Counted from the stretch's first letter, positions 45,201-58,527 are shown. The stretch: DNA of 64,000 nt from Temnothorax longispinosus (GCF_030848805.1 NC_092367.1:1612001-1676000), one strand, 5' to 3'. Numbers and translations are program-made. The notes: generated by a model not told the origin, from the sequence alone.

Positions 45201-48167
45201 CACCGTCGGGAAGAAATCGTTAAAGAAAAATTAAGTATTTCGTTTTATTTTTATACATTTTTTCATTTACACGTACGCACACACACGGACACGGACATTT
45301 ACGCGCGTCGTAAAAAAAAAACTGATTTTTATTCCGTCAGCACATCGGTGAAGTGCGTATGTTAACAGTTAATAGAGCTAAGAACATTCATCCACATCAT
45401 ATATAGCACCAGGCCGTCGTCATAAACGCGCAGATTGCACTGACACGCGCGCCGCGCGATCCGATATACTTTATTGCTGTATATTAACTGCGAACGCGCT
45501 TATTGCGATTTACCGTTATCATAGGCGCCGCCGTTCAACGGCATATTAATCGCGTCCAATAAATCAGTTTACGACGTTAGAGAACCATTGATAAATGTTC
45601 GCGAGACGAGATACGTGTCAGACACGTGATTTGAAGACGCGCTCTCGGTGCTAAATCGCGTTCCCTAAAACTGCGCCCGGCAATGTTGGATTTCAACACG
45701 GTGATGTTAACGAAACTTTGTACTATGAGCAAATTTAATTGCTAATTAAATTTAGCACTATTGCGACATCAAAGCCCGGACGACAAGCGAGAAAATCTCT
45801 GACGATATAATATAAACTCATCGAAATGAATGAAATGACACGTATACATCGCGTAAGTTACAAATTACAAGCTATCCCGGAATAAATGCTTTTCCGAAGG
45901 CATGCGAACGCAAACAACCTATAATACCGTGGAATTTGGGGCAACAGCGCGCATCCATCCTGTCCTTCTGCTTGATATGACGTACCACGCTATTTTTAGC
46001 TATTAACAATTTGTAGGGCCGTGAATAACCGCACGGCGCGCCGTGCAGTAAACACACTTTTAAAAAAAGCGGGAGTGAAATTTATTTTACAACGCGTAAA
46101 AAAGAGGCGCGAGCGAAAGAAAATCCACAACGGGCCGTTTATATAAAAGTCTAAAATGTTGAAGAAGAAAACAGCCTCGCAACTAATAATAAACTGGATT
46201 AGTAAACGTAACTTTATTTTGGCCTTTAATTCATTGAAAGTATCTAATACACGCAAGGAATTATTATTTGAAAAATAAATTTACGTAAAATAAAATAAAA
46301 TAATATATTTTTTTAAATTCACGCAATTACGAAATATATGTTTATTGAAAATTGGTGATGCCGCGTTTGCCCGTAAAATTTCAACAGAGAGTTTACCGAG
46401 ACGGATCGGTCATCAACGTCGCGGTAAATCCTTCAATCAGAAAAAATGATGACAGACGGAATTGCGCGCGGGGTGCCAGAGAGTATATAGGGTGTAAAAC
46501 GTTCGCGCGCGACAATCGGAGCGCGCAATTCCGCCGTGTGCCACATGCGTGACATTTATCGCCCGTCATCGTTTCTCGTCTCCAACGTGACACAGGTGTA
46601 TAGCATAAAATCGGCTGGCACGCGTCTCGGGGTTGACGCAAGAGGCTTTGAGCTTTCGAGCGATCGCTGTCCGATCCGGCGGCGCGGTGCGGTATACGCG
46701 GATTCTCTATTTGAGAGCGATGACCATACGCGTGGGTCGAAAGCTCTCGAGCAGAAACGCGCTGCTCCTTTAGCGAAGCGGTGGCTATATGTTGCAAGCC
46801 AATAATAGCGCCCGTTCCGCCGCGGCAATAATTGCCTCGTCGAGCTATAAATCTCGATCAGCTTTTTGTATACGACGCGCGCGTCACCATATGCGCGTCT
46901 CTGATATCCGAATGGAAAAAAAAAGAGCGATTTTTTTTTCCAGGAAGGAGATCGGCGATGTGAGAATCCCCGCGATCGCGCGCGCTGATCTGAGCCAACC
47001 GGACGCTACGGTTATTATTTGCTTTTGAGCTTGTACTCTCGAGAACGAGCGCAGAGCGCACAAAGGGAAGATGCGTCTCTCGCGGCGCGGCGGCGCAGCG
47101 TCGCTCACTGTGGAAAAAAAGAAGAGCAAAGACGCGGGAAGACCTTTTCAATTCTGATATACGGTCTCCTCCGTATACGCTTTTCGTACGGGTCATAAAA
47201 ATAAGCAGAGGCACAGAATATAAAGCAGAGGGGGCTCTATATCGTCGGCCTGTTTATTTTTCCAATATCCGGGCAGAGCGGAATGCCGCGAACGCATTCA
47301 GAAATATCTACACGAAAGAAAGCGCGCGCTCACTTTCGACCTCCTCCCTCGGGACGATCCGCGATTCTCTCGAAATATATCCCCATGCAATCCGCGTGGA
47401 GATAAATGCAGCGGGGCTGCCTCACCGTCGTGGAATAAAGAAACTTTCGACGATACTAAGAAAGCAAGGTAGACGAAAAGATTCGAATTAATTTGCTCAA
47501 ATTTGTATGAAATTAAATTAAGACTGATTGGAAAGACTGAAGAACGCGTAGGAGTGTTAATGCGCAACTTTTCCCGCGGAAAGCAACGCCTAGTCAACGC
47601 CTTCGCGAAAGAGGACGACGCGCGAAAGTTGATACGCGTGCCGGTTCGGTACGCGGTGTCGTATACGTTGACGTAGCGCGTGCATTGATATCGTGTTATG
47701 TCATTGCGTTTAGCGGCTGCTTGATAGTCAGTTCGCTGCCAGGGATTATAGAACGCGCTCCGCCTCATGAATGTATGCAAACGTCGTCGGGTTGTTTAGC
47801 ATAGACGAACGCTCGCCGATAGAAATTTCGAAATTCGGTTCTTTCGACGAAATTTCGCTCCGCGTTGCGATTTCCTGAACTTCAAAGTTTTACGTAAAAA
47901 TTTGTTGCGGTCTCTTCAGCGAATGCGAGAAATAAACGAACAAAAACACATAAAATGTGCACTCTCTAAATCTCATAGAGTGGTTTTGTCACTAATATAT
48001 TAGAATTAGATGAGTGATTGCGATACGCAGTCTGTCACTCCAAAAGACAGGATTGTCACTCTAATTTGGGTGAATGCGGGCACTCATAGGGTAGAATTGA
48101 ATTTTTCACTCAAATTTTTAGAGCGGCTACTCTGCCGGAACGATACGATCTCACTCTAAAGCTATGG

Positions 48168-48272
48168 CTGCATTCCGAAATTAACTGTCAGCAACTTTCA
48201 GTACTGAAAATCTATAGTATACGTGACGTAAAATATAAATTTGCAGTACTGACAGTGAATATCGGAATGCAG
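48168..48272. mobile_element. Short TIR MITE, 105 bp
   Basis: Ends CTGCATTCCGAAATTAACTG and TCGGAATGCAG with inner CAGTACTG and ACTGTCAG pairs. Non-coding. Confidence 0.6.
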
Positions 48273-49027
48273 CTTATAGTGAATCACGATTCACGAAAGA
48301 TCAACATACTCATCGGAAGTTTGGCGAACGGCGGACTCTTTTCTTTCCGGGGAAGGAGAGGATTACTCGCTGATTCGCAAGAGTAACAATTCGAAGGACA
48401 ATCGCGTCGGTTGACGTACATTCTATAAGCATACGCGCGCGTAATCGAGCGTTGTATATCAGTCGCGGAATGAATCACGCAGCCGATTCGATGACGGGTG
48501 GACGTGTGTGTTGCGAAAAAATCGGAGAAGCCCGCGCGACTCGCGGAAGTGGCAGCCTCAACGACTTTCCGACGTGAAGAAATATCGCTCGGAAGAAAGA
48601 CGCGATTAATTCATTACTGTCCGATGGCGTGGCGCAAACGCGCGGGTGAGTTGACGCGATGCTCGTGGAATTTAATCTATAATTATGATGTAAAGACCAT
48701 GCTCTGGCCGGCTAATCGGAGACGCGCGTTGCATTTAATCAGGGAGGCTGCGTCAGCTCGAGCACCGCCACGCGCGCCCGTAGCCGCACCGATCTCACAC
48801 TCGTCATCGCTGCTGCCTCGGCATATCGATCGAGGAGCATCGCTGAACACGCCGTAAACGATACAAGCGTCGTGAATGAAAACCTCCACGATTTTTCACG
48901 ATGCACGTTTCACGCAGCATCGCAGAGAGATAAGCCTTTTTAACATATTAACTGCCACGCTGTTTAATTAGGTATTTTAACTAACTTTGTTTATATATTA
49001 AAATAAACGAATATAATGAAATGTAAC

Positions 49028-49087
49028 ATTAAATATAACACGCTGATATAAAAATGGCATTTTTATATTAGCATGTTATATTTAATA
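49028..49087. repeat. 60-bp near-perfect hairpin
   Basis: ATTAAATATAACACGCTGAT plus ATAAAAATG pairs with its complement CATTTTTATATTAGCATG plus TTATATTTAAT; 27 of 29 positions match. There is almost no loop, so it is probably a MITE fragment and not a microRNA. Confidence 0.65.
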
Positions 49088-49668
49088 TCGAAATGGTATA
49101 CATATTTAATTATATTTATCTGTATTGTATTATATTACGATTTTTCAAAATTTGCAATAAAAATGTAATAAATTTTCATTTTTTCCTTCAAAAAATTAGC
49201 GAATATAGCCGATGTCTATAGTTCGCCAACTGTGAGTTAATTCATACTCGCGCGGCAGTTCAACTGAAATAATCTATAAAAAGGAGGAGTCGCTCGAGGA
49301 ACTTTTCTTCTTTAAATTCGACCGATTTAAACTCGAAAAGTCGGTCACGATAATAAAGCGCGGCGATAAAGGTTGCATAGCTTTCCGTCGACGGTATATT
49401 CATCGAGCAATCTCAGATCTGACGTCACGCAAAACGCACGATTAATCGATACGCGACAGCTGTACCGGCTCCTGTATGCTCCATTACTTTCGACGTAAAG
49501 ACACTCGTGACGGCCGAGCCATGATGTTGCGAATCTTTTCATTGATGATTACGTTTGTGTTTCGCAACGTATATATATTATCCCGCAATGTCATCGAGAC
49601 CATATTGACTTCATAGAAATCTTTCACGTCTTTACATCGTAAATGCGACGTATCGGTTAAACAATGCC

Positions 49669-49896
49669 ACACTGTTAAATTCGTCAAATACTTAATTTGA
49701 GTCATTTTTAACCATTTCTAAGGTCGCCACTGCTCCTACTCAATATGTCGTTAATTTAATTAAACCAGTAAAGTTAAAATAATACTGTTTTATGTTAAAA
49801 TAATAAATTTCTACATATATTGTAGTTAAAAATAACAATATTATTTAACTCAAGATATATGGTTTAAATTTCATCATTTAGTATTTTAACAGAGTG
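49669..49896 (+). mobile_element. MITE, TACTGTTAAAT family, copy 7
   Basis: Starts ACACTGTTAAATTCG and carries CTTAATTTGAGTCATTTTTA, CGCCACTGCTCCTACTCAAT, ATGTCGTTAATTTAATTAAA, and ends TAGTATTTTAACAGAGTG. Confidence 0.75.
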
Positions 49897-52800
49897 CAAT
49901 CTTTTTGCCAAAGAAAATTATTATTTCTACCAAGAATTAATATAAATAAAGTAATAATAATATGTAAAATAAAAAAAATGACGCGAAACAAATAATGGCG
50001 CGAACAGATAGTAGGAAGGATTGCAACGCGGAAAATGGGACAGCGAGTAAGTGCAGAAATGGTATTTCTGTAAACGACATGCGCTTCCTTATTCGCGTTC
50101 ATACCGGACAATATTGCGGCTCGAACCGCGTCACGCGCAAAAATCGGACACGAAAGAGGTTCACGCGGAATAATTAATGTTCGTGCGGACGTCTGATCGT
50201 TGTAGGTGGGCAGGATCAAACCGCGGCTGCATAATGAATTTGCTGTTAATGAGGCTAAACGGGTCAAGTGCGCTTTGTTATGCGGTAATGGATGATAATA
50301 GCGGCGATAAACGGTCGCTTAATATCACGCGTTACGCGAATCGCGTTATCTGACACGTCCTACAGCCTGATTTTTGTGCGTGCCAGTTGATAGTCGGCCG
50401 GCAACGAAATTGGCCCGTGCCGAAGGAAGAATTATGCACGGTGGTTCAGAGCCAATCAAGTAATTTCACCAAGTATCAGACTGATAGATAAAATCATTCT
50501 CTTCTTTATGTATTTTATACTGATAAAAAAAATGAAAGAATTTTATTTGAAAAGTGAAAATATCTCACATATTATAAATCGTCAAATAGAAAGTTTACTT
50601 TGCACATTAAATCGGAATTGTTTTCACTCAAGATTGGCTATCAGTAATTGATCGGACATATATTTTGAGGAAAATTGACATAAAAAGAGAAATACTCCGA
50701 GATGGGCCAATTTAGAGGGCGATTTCATGAAATATTAGATTAACAGACGAAATTATTTGTTTCTTTCTATATAAATTCCACATTGATACAAAAACGAGAA
50801 GATATGTGAAAATGTCTGATATATTAAAAATCGCTAAAACGACAAGTTCATTTGGAATTACAAGTCAAGATTATTTCCACTCATCATCAATTATCATCCA
50901 ATGAATTAGATATATTTCGAGAACAACCGTCATAAAAAAAGGGAGAAGGATACACTCTCCCGTTTATAAGTTATAAGTTGACCCGACCCTTTCGGTGGAG
51001 GGAATTTATGGGATGTCGAGGGAGAGAAAGGGGCAGCTAAAAATATACAATCTGCGATCTTCCCTGCGGCGAAGGGAACCTTAAATTGACTCTATTTTCA
51101 AGGCTGACTTTAAAGTGGGCTCGTTGAATCGGAGGCCTTAGACCAGCCGTGTGTCTTAACCTTGGTAACCTTATAGAAATACCCCTGGAGTCGCGCCAGT
51201 CCTCGAAACCGGCCGGTTAAACGAACTGTCCGTCTCCAGTCAGTGTGTCAACTCCACTTACATTAATGAGCATTTAGACACCATTGGTCTTAGACTCCTC
51301 GGCCGTGATGTTCGACCAAAGCTCGTATTATTGTAACTGCCGGTCTAACATTCTGGCAATTACGGCTCGTTGGCCAGTCTCGCACCGTGCGTGGGGTCCC
51401 AGCTGCGATAAAACGAAAATAGCGGGGAACTTTCGGCGTGCTATTTCAAGTGCATCGAAATTAAAGCGCTGTCGCCGCGCATGCCGCCGCGCCGGTGCAT
51501 GCCATGCCAACGTCGCGCTGAGCGCGAACGCTTGTTACCTAATAACGCGTCCGGTGACTCGATATTCGCGAAATATATCACGCCCGCGAATGATGTAAAC
51601 TTTGGACCGCGTCCAGAAATCGCGCTCCCGCTGATGCGAGCTCTCGCTCCTCCGGACAGATGAGCCAGCGCGCGCGAAGGCCACTCGCGCATTTCACTTT
51701 ACGACTTTGTTATCGATCAACCCTGGGAACATTTGTAAACACTTCTATATGCCGTTCCTCTTTTGCCGTCGCTTTTCCTCTCAGCGCGGCTGACCGACTT
51801 CTCTCTGTTTATTATCGCCTTATCGCGAGTGACACATCGCGGGGAATTTGCGTATCAATGAGCACCCGACATTGATTAACGCGGCGCGGCACAATTCTAA
51901 ATTATTCTTTTCACGTGTGCTCCATACAGACGAAATAACGCAGACTCCAAGACGTTCGCGCCGGAGAGAAGGCCCTCAAAATGCAAATTCAACTCTCCGA
52001 GATTCCGCGTGCAGATATCCGGTGATTTATAAATTCACCGAATGAACTCCTATCGAGTCTCTTCTTTTAACTTCTATTTATTTTTTTATAACTTTTTTTA
52101 TAACTTAGGAGAGCTCGTCAACGATGCATCTTGGATTGCTCGTCGGTCGCAAGCTCGCTTAATTTAGACTCCGTAGTTTTTAATTGACATGTTCCTTCCG
52201 TCTGTCGCATGTCCTTATTGTGACCTTCGTAGGGCGCGACGCTGCGCTGATGTCATGCCATGGGTCAGCTGTCGCCGGTCTCGTGGACGCGCACCACGTT
52301 GCGCCCATTAATACTTTTATTCAACTCTCGCAGGGTCTTAACTCGAGTTTTACGATCTTTCGTTTGCTTTTGTTTTTACGCTGATTAATATTATTTGTAC
52401 TCCTCGTCAGGCGGTTGCCTGGTAGAATTTTTCTGTTATTTTTTTTTATTTGCACACTTGTCGTTTGTGGGTGAATTATCGTTTATTGCGTCGAGACGAC
52501 GGCGACTTGAGGACACTTTGTGGCGTCTCGGGGGAAAGAACGGGTCAAACGAACGACCTACTTGTATTCACGCGTTCCCGCGCCGCTGGGATTATTTGCA
52601 TTAATTGCCCGTTCCTCAATGAACGCGCTCGTCTCTCGCGCGGAGAGCCCGCGTGATCGAGGACAGCTCGCGTGATCTTTCCGTCTATACGCGCACAGAA
52701 GCGGCTGCCGATATGCAGTTCTCGGAAGCATGTAGAACGAGGAGCACATCGGAGTACGCATCGTTGAGTAGAATAATTTTGCGCTTCATGTATTATAAGA

Positions 52801-54349
52801 ATGTTATACGGATTATGTAAATTTTCGCCGAATGCGCCGCGCGTCCCGCGAATTCTCGGGTCTAATTTCCAATAAATTCTTTTTTAATCTTAAGAAGGAC
52901 CCAGGTTGTTCAATGAAGTGCGACAGTTGTCCAAGTCAGAAGCAATTAAAGTTTATTATTAAATGTTTATTTCTTTTCGAGCAAAACGCTTATTCCTAAA
53001 AAATGTAATTCTGTGTGTGCATTCGGATCCTAGCGAAGTGTATATTTAAATTTAATTAAGTATCAATTAAGTCGATACCGGAAAATCGGTATCGTTACGC
53101 AAGCGTGATGTGCGCCTGTCAGAGCTCAGGAAGCTGAAATCACGATCCTCGTTCCAGTCTGGTAAATTTCATCAATATTATAATGCAGCCGATTCGGGTG
53201 ACACTCGTTTCAGAGTTACGTGATCCGTAATAGACGATGTGTGGACCGAACGTTCGGGCAACGCGGGCAACTGATGTTAAGCTCATCCCTGCCGCGGCGA
53301 AACCCGGTTGAATCGTTATTGTCGCCGAATGAATCGTTTCAATCTGATTGTAGATTGTTAAGTTTCTTGATTCATACGTTCACTTTACCGACAAGAGATT
53401 AATTAAGCTTTGAAGCTGTTATTAACACGAGAACTACCAAAGCAATTGCAAGTAACTGTTTATAATTTTTTTTAAATTGTTTAAACGCATTGCATTTTCT
53501 GAGATTTTTCATGATTTTTATTGTAAATGCAGATTAAATTGAGCAATTTAATTTCTCTCTTATTGCAAAGGTAGGTATACATATGTACATTAGAATTAAT
53601 CATCAGCAGTTCTAATATTAAGCTATTTTTAATTAACTATTTTAATTACTTTTAATCTTTAATAATATTAACATAAGATTAATAAAGAAGATAATAAGTA
53701 TCAAAGGGTTAAATATCTTAAAAGAACAAAGACACAAATCTCTAAATCCTTGGCTAATATACTACATCGAATATTGTCCTAAACTTCCACATCTATGCTA
53801 AACATCCAGCTTCATAATTATTCGGTCGATTTCTCGCGCCTATGCACGCGCTATAAAGTAAAAAAAACAGAAGTCAAGGAGAGAAATCGAGCGGGGTTTG
53901 TTCGGGCAAAATGTTACGCGTGGCGACATTGCACAAGCCTTTGGAAAGACTTCCATCATTCCCTCTAGAATGTCTCATGACGAATCGTGCGGCATTTAAG
54001 CGGCCAACACCTTGAAGTCGTTCCAAAGCAGACGGGATGACGCGTCTCGCCGCCGGCCCCAACATTGCAGGCTCCTGGCAGCGTTTATTGTTGTCAATTG
54101 CCAGTTGTTACCGAACCCCACATATCGCGTGAGCGAGCACACCTGGTTACGCGACATTGGCTCGAAGTTACGCGCGAAGTTAACGCAAAGACTGACAAGT
54201 TTCGTGAAATTCAATATTGAAATTAGATAAAAGTACGTCGTGAAATTTAAAGCGAAGTGCATATAGTATTTAGAACGAATGCTATGAAAGAGTGTTAAAG
54301 AAATGTTAACAAAATTTGGTATTTTTATTATAAAATGGTCCTTTCCAGG

Positions 54350-57300
54350 ATGTGGACCGCACACTGCCAAAATTTAGTGTTCATCGCCTTTGTGTTCTTA
54401 CCCTCGGTCGTGAGAGGCGTCCCGGATTATTCTGGATTGCCGCCGGGACCGTACTGCGCCTCGAGGTATCCCGGAGGCAGTTGCTGCCCAGGACGACAGG
54501 ATGAATGCAGCGCGCCGATCCTCAAGACGCTGTGCTACTGCGACGACTTTTGCAACCGGACCCGCGAAGAGGATTGCTGTCCGGATTACTGGTACCATTG
54601 CAGAGGGATCGCCCCGAACATCTCGGAGCCCGGGGAGATAAGGAGTGCGTATAATTGAAATATAAATATAAAAATAATTTAGACACGCGTATATTTAATA
54701 TTACGTATATAATAATATTATACTATAATAATTTATGTAATGTATTTGTATAAAATTAAATTTACCTTGCGTATAAAGAAAGTAAGTTCCAAGTGTGTAA
54801 TCGAAATTATAATGTAACTGTTCATATTTTTATTATTGATACGATGTGAGTTATTCTCCAAATCTCGTGTTGTTCCAGGAATGTCGTGTTTCTTCCAGGG
54901 AAGGGAATACCATCACGGGCAAACGTTAAAAGTTAATTGTAACACATGGTAACATCTCCCTTTCCTTTTTTAATATAACAACGAGTGAGGGGCATAAAAA
55001 CACGCGGATCTTGCAAGTTTAATTTATATTATAGTAAATGCTCCTCGCTGGGTCAGCGCGCCGAAGTACTCTGCGAGGAGAATCGGTGCTTGATCGAGCC
55101 GGAATTGATGGAGGAGGTCAACTTGCAAGAATTCAATCGGGGATGGAAAGCGGGCAATTATTCCGAATTCTGGGGAAGGACACTTCGGGACGGCGTGGAA
55201 CTTCGCCTGGGCACTCTCAATCCCTCGCAATCCGTAAGTATACTCGAGAGAGTCGCCATCGCGGAGATCCGCGGCTTAAATAATCGAAAGTCTTATGTAA
55301 ATTGTCGTAAAATATTCGCGGAATATTCCCCAATAAATCTTCGTTACCACCTTTATCACGGCGAAATACGTTATTTGAGAGAGAGACATAAATTATTCAA
55401 GAAGACACACATTTAAAAAACGCTGTAGGAAATTTTTTATATAGCGGAATTGCACGAACTTTTCTCGTTTATACCTCGTCGGATTCAAAGTGAGGCAACC
55501 TTGTTCTTAACACGTGATAGCTGTGTATAGACGCAAAACTGCCTCGTATAGATTAGGTCAGTTGCGACCAAAGTTAAAGTTCCACGGTTGAAGTGATCCT
55601 TTGTACTTTGCTGCGGGGCTTCTATGAATAGGAGATCGCCCAATGTTGCTCGCGGGCAACCCCGGAAACCTTTTTAATTCTCTGAAGTATCTGAAATTCA
55701 GTGCCCGAGGACGCGAATATCCTTTTTCCTTTCCCCGATCGTAAATAAGATCCGTCGTATATATGGTAAATTGAACGCGATCAAAGAGGGCCCAGGGCCA
55801 TCTCGCTTAAAGCTACTGCTGTCTTTTGCGTAGGTGTACAAAATGAACCCGGTACGACGCATTTACGACCCGGATGCGCTGCCACGGGAGTTCGACTCTA
55901 GGACGCGCTGGCCGCGCGACATATCCGGCGTCCACGATCAAGGATGGTGCGGAGCGTCCTGGGCCGTGTCCACGGCCGACGTCGCGTCCGACAGATTCTC
56001 GATCATGAGCAAAGGCGCCGAGAACGTGGATCTGAGCGCTCAGCATCTGCTCTCTTGCAACAACAGGGGACAACAAGGCTGCAGAGGCGGCTATCTCGAC
56101 CGCGCTTGGCTCTTCCTGAGAAAATTCGGGTACTTTTTACAGTCCGAGATTCTCTTTCTCTTTAAAAGTGTTGAATAATGTTCTCCGTTCTTAATTATAC
56201 AGGGTGTTCCTGAACTTAGTGCCAAAGCGGCTTTGGCACATAAAAACAGGTCAAAAATGTCTAATAAACGGAGTTATTAGGTAACTCCGAAACCGTTCGG
56301 ATTCGGACATATGTTTATTTGGCATATATTTATTCGGTGTCATATTTATTCGGCATAGAACGTACCTGGAAGAAACGATTCGTCATTCTATGTTTGTGGC
56401 AAAAAATGTACATATGTTGCATTCATCGTATGTTTACTAATGTTTATTAAACATTTTCAACTTGTTTTCACATGCTAAAGCCGCTGTGCCAATTTTGGCA
56501 CTGAGTTCAGGGACACGTACCCTGTATACACAACTTTGATCAAAGAGATTTCATTATTTTATATATATTACCTGCGAGTATAAAATAGATTCATTTTGAT
56601 TATGCAATAGATTGGTCCGAAGAGATCAATCCTTTATTAGATTATTATTTTATTCGATGTCTAAAAATACGCCTTAGACTTATAACGCGCGATGACGAAT
56701 TTCTGTTTAGCGCGTTATTAATTTACTAATTTATTAATTCTCCCGTCGTAGACTGGTGGACGAGGACTGTTATGCTTGGACCGGCAAGAATGATCAATGC
56801 AGACTGCGTAAGAGAAGCAACTTAAATGCCGCCGGTTGTCGAAACCCATCGCACCCGCTGAGAACAGAATTGTACAAGGTCGGCCCGGCCTACCGCCTGG
56901 GCAACGAGACTGACATTATGCAGGAGATCCTGACCTCTGGACCCGTGCAAGGTAGCCGCTATAACTCACAATCTGACGATCGCGTTAGTCGAAATTCTAA
57001 AAATGCCGATTGACATTTAGAATCGTTATGTCCCGCGGAAGATACCATAATGTTGTACGACGTTAAGAGAACATTGTGAAGTAACGTCCGCCTTTTCGTA
57101 GCTACCATGAGAGTCTACCAGGACTTCTTCATTTACAAGAGCGGGATATACAAGCACTCTCGAAGCGCGGAGTTGCACGATTCCGGTTATCACTCGGTAA
57201 GAATAATCGGCTGGGGCGAGGAGACGTCTTATCGCGGTCCACCGCTCAAATATTGGGTAAGTTTATGCCGTATCAAACAGCTACGTGATAACGTTCGTAA

Positions 57301-57561
57301 CAGTCTCTAAAAAAAAGAGAGAGAAAGAAGATCACAGTAAAACATTTTTTATACGTTGAATTGCAAGGATGTCTCAACTTTTGGAATAATTGTCTCGAGA
57401 TTTGAAATTATAAATAAACCCAAATTTAATCTCTTTTTCAGCTGGTCGTGAACTCCTGGGGACACAGCTGGGGAGAGGACGGGCTCTTCAAGATCCAAAG
57501 GGGAACGAACGAGTGCGAGATCGAGTTGTACGTGCTGGCGGTATGGGCCAAGACAATATAA
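54350..57561 (+). CDS. Swim: Secreted cathepsin-B-like protein without catalytic Cys (TINAG-like / Swim)
   Basis: Seven exons join in frame: 54350-54644 (acceptor at 54348), 54879-54948, 55035-55233, 55834-56129, 56752-56951, 57102-57256 and 57442-57561, giving 444 residues. A signal peptide (LVFIAFVFLPSVVRG) is followed by a cysteine-rich somatomedin-B-like part (GGSCCPGRQDEC, LCYCDDFCN, EEDCCPDYWYHC). The peptidase C1 domain covers about residues 200-440. The active-site region reads QGWCGASWAVS, where the catalytic Cys of CGSCW is Ser. The His (GYHSVRIIGWG) and Asn (VNSWGHSWGEDG) are kept. This is the hallmark of TINAG and TINAGL1, extracellular-matrix proteins, and of Drosophila Swim, a Wingless-binding lipocalin-like carrier (family knowledge). 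It therefore probably acts by binding and not by cleavage. An AATAAA is present near 58040. An upstream untranslated exon is required. Confidence 0.92.
56198..56526. mobile_element. TIR element in Swim intron 4, ~329 bp
   Basis: Ends TACAGGGTGTTCCTGAACTT and, inverted, GAGTTCAGGGACACGTACCCTGTA (given as GAGTTCAGGGACACG plus TACCCTGTA). Inner pairs are TTAGTGCCAAAG with TTTTGGCACTGA, and GGCTTTGGCAC with AAGCCGCTGTGCC. TA bases at both ends fit a TA target duplication. No transposase is present. Confidence 0.75.
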
Positions 57562-58527
57562 AAGAAAAGAAAGAAACAAGGAAAAAAAATACCAAAGTAC
57601 TAGAATATCCGATTGTCATAACCACTGTTGGTGCATTTATTGAATCTCCGCCGTCGTCGTGCGCAACGATGCGATTGCCTCGGGGACGATGAACGATACA
57701 TCGATGTTCGAAAGTATTATATGTGATCCAGTGCCTCCGTACATGCCTTATTACACGTATAGGACCGAGAGGGAGGGTGGAAGGAGAGAGAAACGGGAGG
57801 ACGACAGAGCTGTTTATATAAATATTTAATATAGATACGTGGATAACCGAAAAGAAAGTGTCGTCGTTATTTTCTCATTATTCAGAACCATAATAATCGT
57901 TTTACATAGACACGCGCTCGTCGTTACGCGTCGATGATCGATATATGTTGCGCAAAAGTCATGTCTCTCTCACGTAATATCATCCATGTGTCGCGGTGAC
58001 TTCGACGTGTAAGAAGTATACTAAGTGCCAAGAGCTTGAAATAAATTTTGTAAGTACGTAATTATAGTCCTTTTTTTTCTACTACACGTGGAGATAAACA
58101 CTTGGCGAAAATTTCGACGTTAATCGATTGCGTGTTTCTTTTATTTCTTAAATCAATTATATAAGTTCTCTTTGTGTTCTACATATATTCTACCTAAAAT
58201 TAGACACACGTTTGCTATGTGTGAGGGATATACACATAATATTCCCATAAGGTAAATGGCAGTGTGACGGTGTATTACGATGCGGTACCGTTAATTCTTA
58301 TCATCGAACTCTTTTTGTAGGTACGTTGCAAAATACTTGTGCAAAATGGACATTATAATTTCCTTCAATCCTTTTTCACATCGAGATCTTTCCGCGATTG
58401 ACTAAATTCATATCAAACATATGTACGGCATATATGATACACGGTATTAGGCACTCGAGGAATGACTGTGCACGTTGCATCACTAATCAGAAGGAACTCT
58501 CATCTCTCTCTCACGATGACTTCACCG
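57562..58527. other. 3' ends of convergent Swim and calexcitin-like genes
   Basis: Holds the Swim 3'UTR (AATAAA at 58040) and, on the minus strand, the calexcitin-like 3'UTR (TTTATT at 58140 reads AATAAA). The two messages may nearly touch. No other gene is seen. Confidence 0.5.

Larger units (their letters stand above)
40765..54348. other. Long region without supported coding sequence
   Basis: It is either an intron of the TINAG-like gene or intergenic. It mixes CpG-rich and AT-rich tracts. Items I can support are the MITEs at 42147, 48168 and 49669 and the hairpin at 49028. A pair of diverged ~250-bp direct repeats is seen at about 50480-50950. The many frames of 60-160 codons have no domain signature or consistent splice sites. 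Confidence 0.4.

Noticed and set aside
46393..47214. Several 80-134-codon frames on both strands
   Set aside because: Overlapping open frames in CpG-rich sequence without recognisable domains, signal peptides or consistent splice sites.
47950..48160. Recurring CACTCTAA and TAGAGTG words
   Set aside because: The words are irregularly spaced and do not define clear element ends or a tandem unit.
49028..49087. Candidate microRNA hairpin
   Set aside because: The stem is almost perfectly paired with virtually no loop and is AT-rich, better explained as a MITE fragment; no known insect microRNA seed was recognised.
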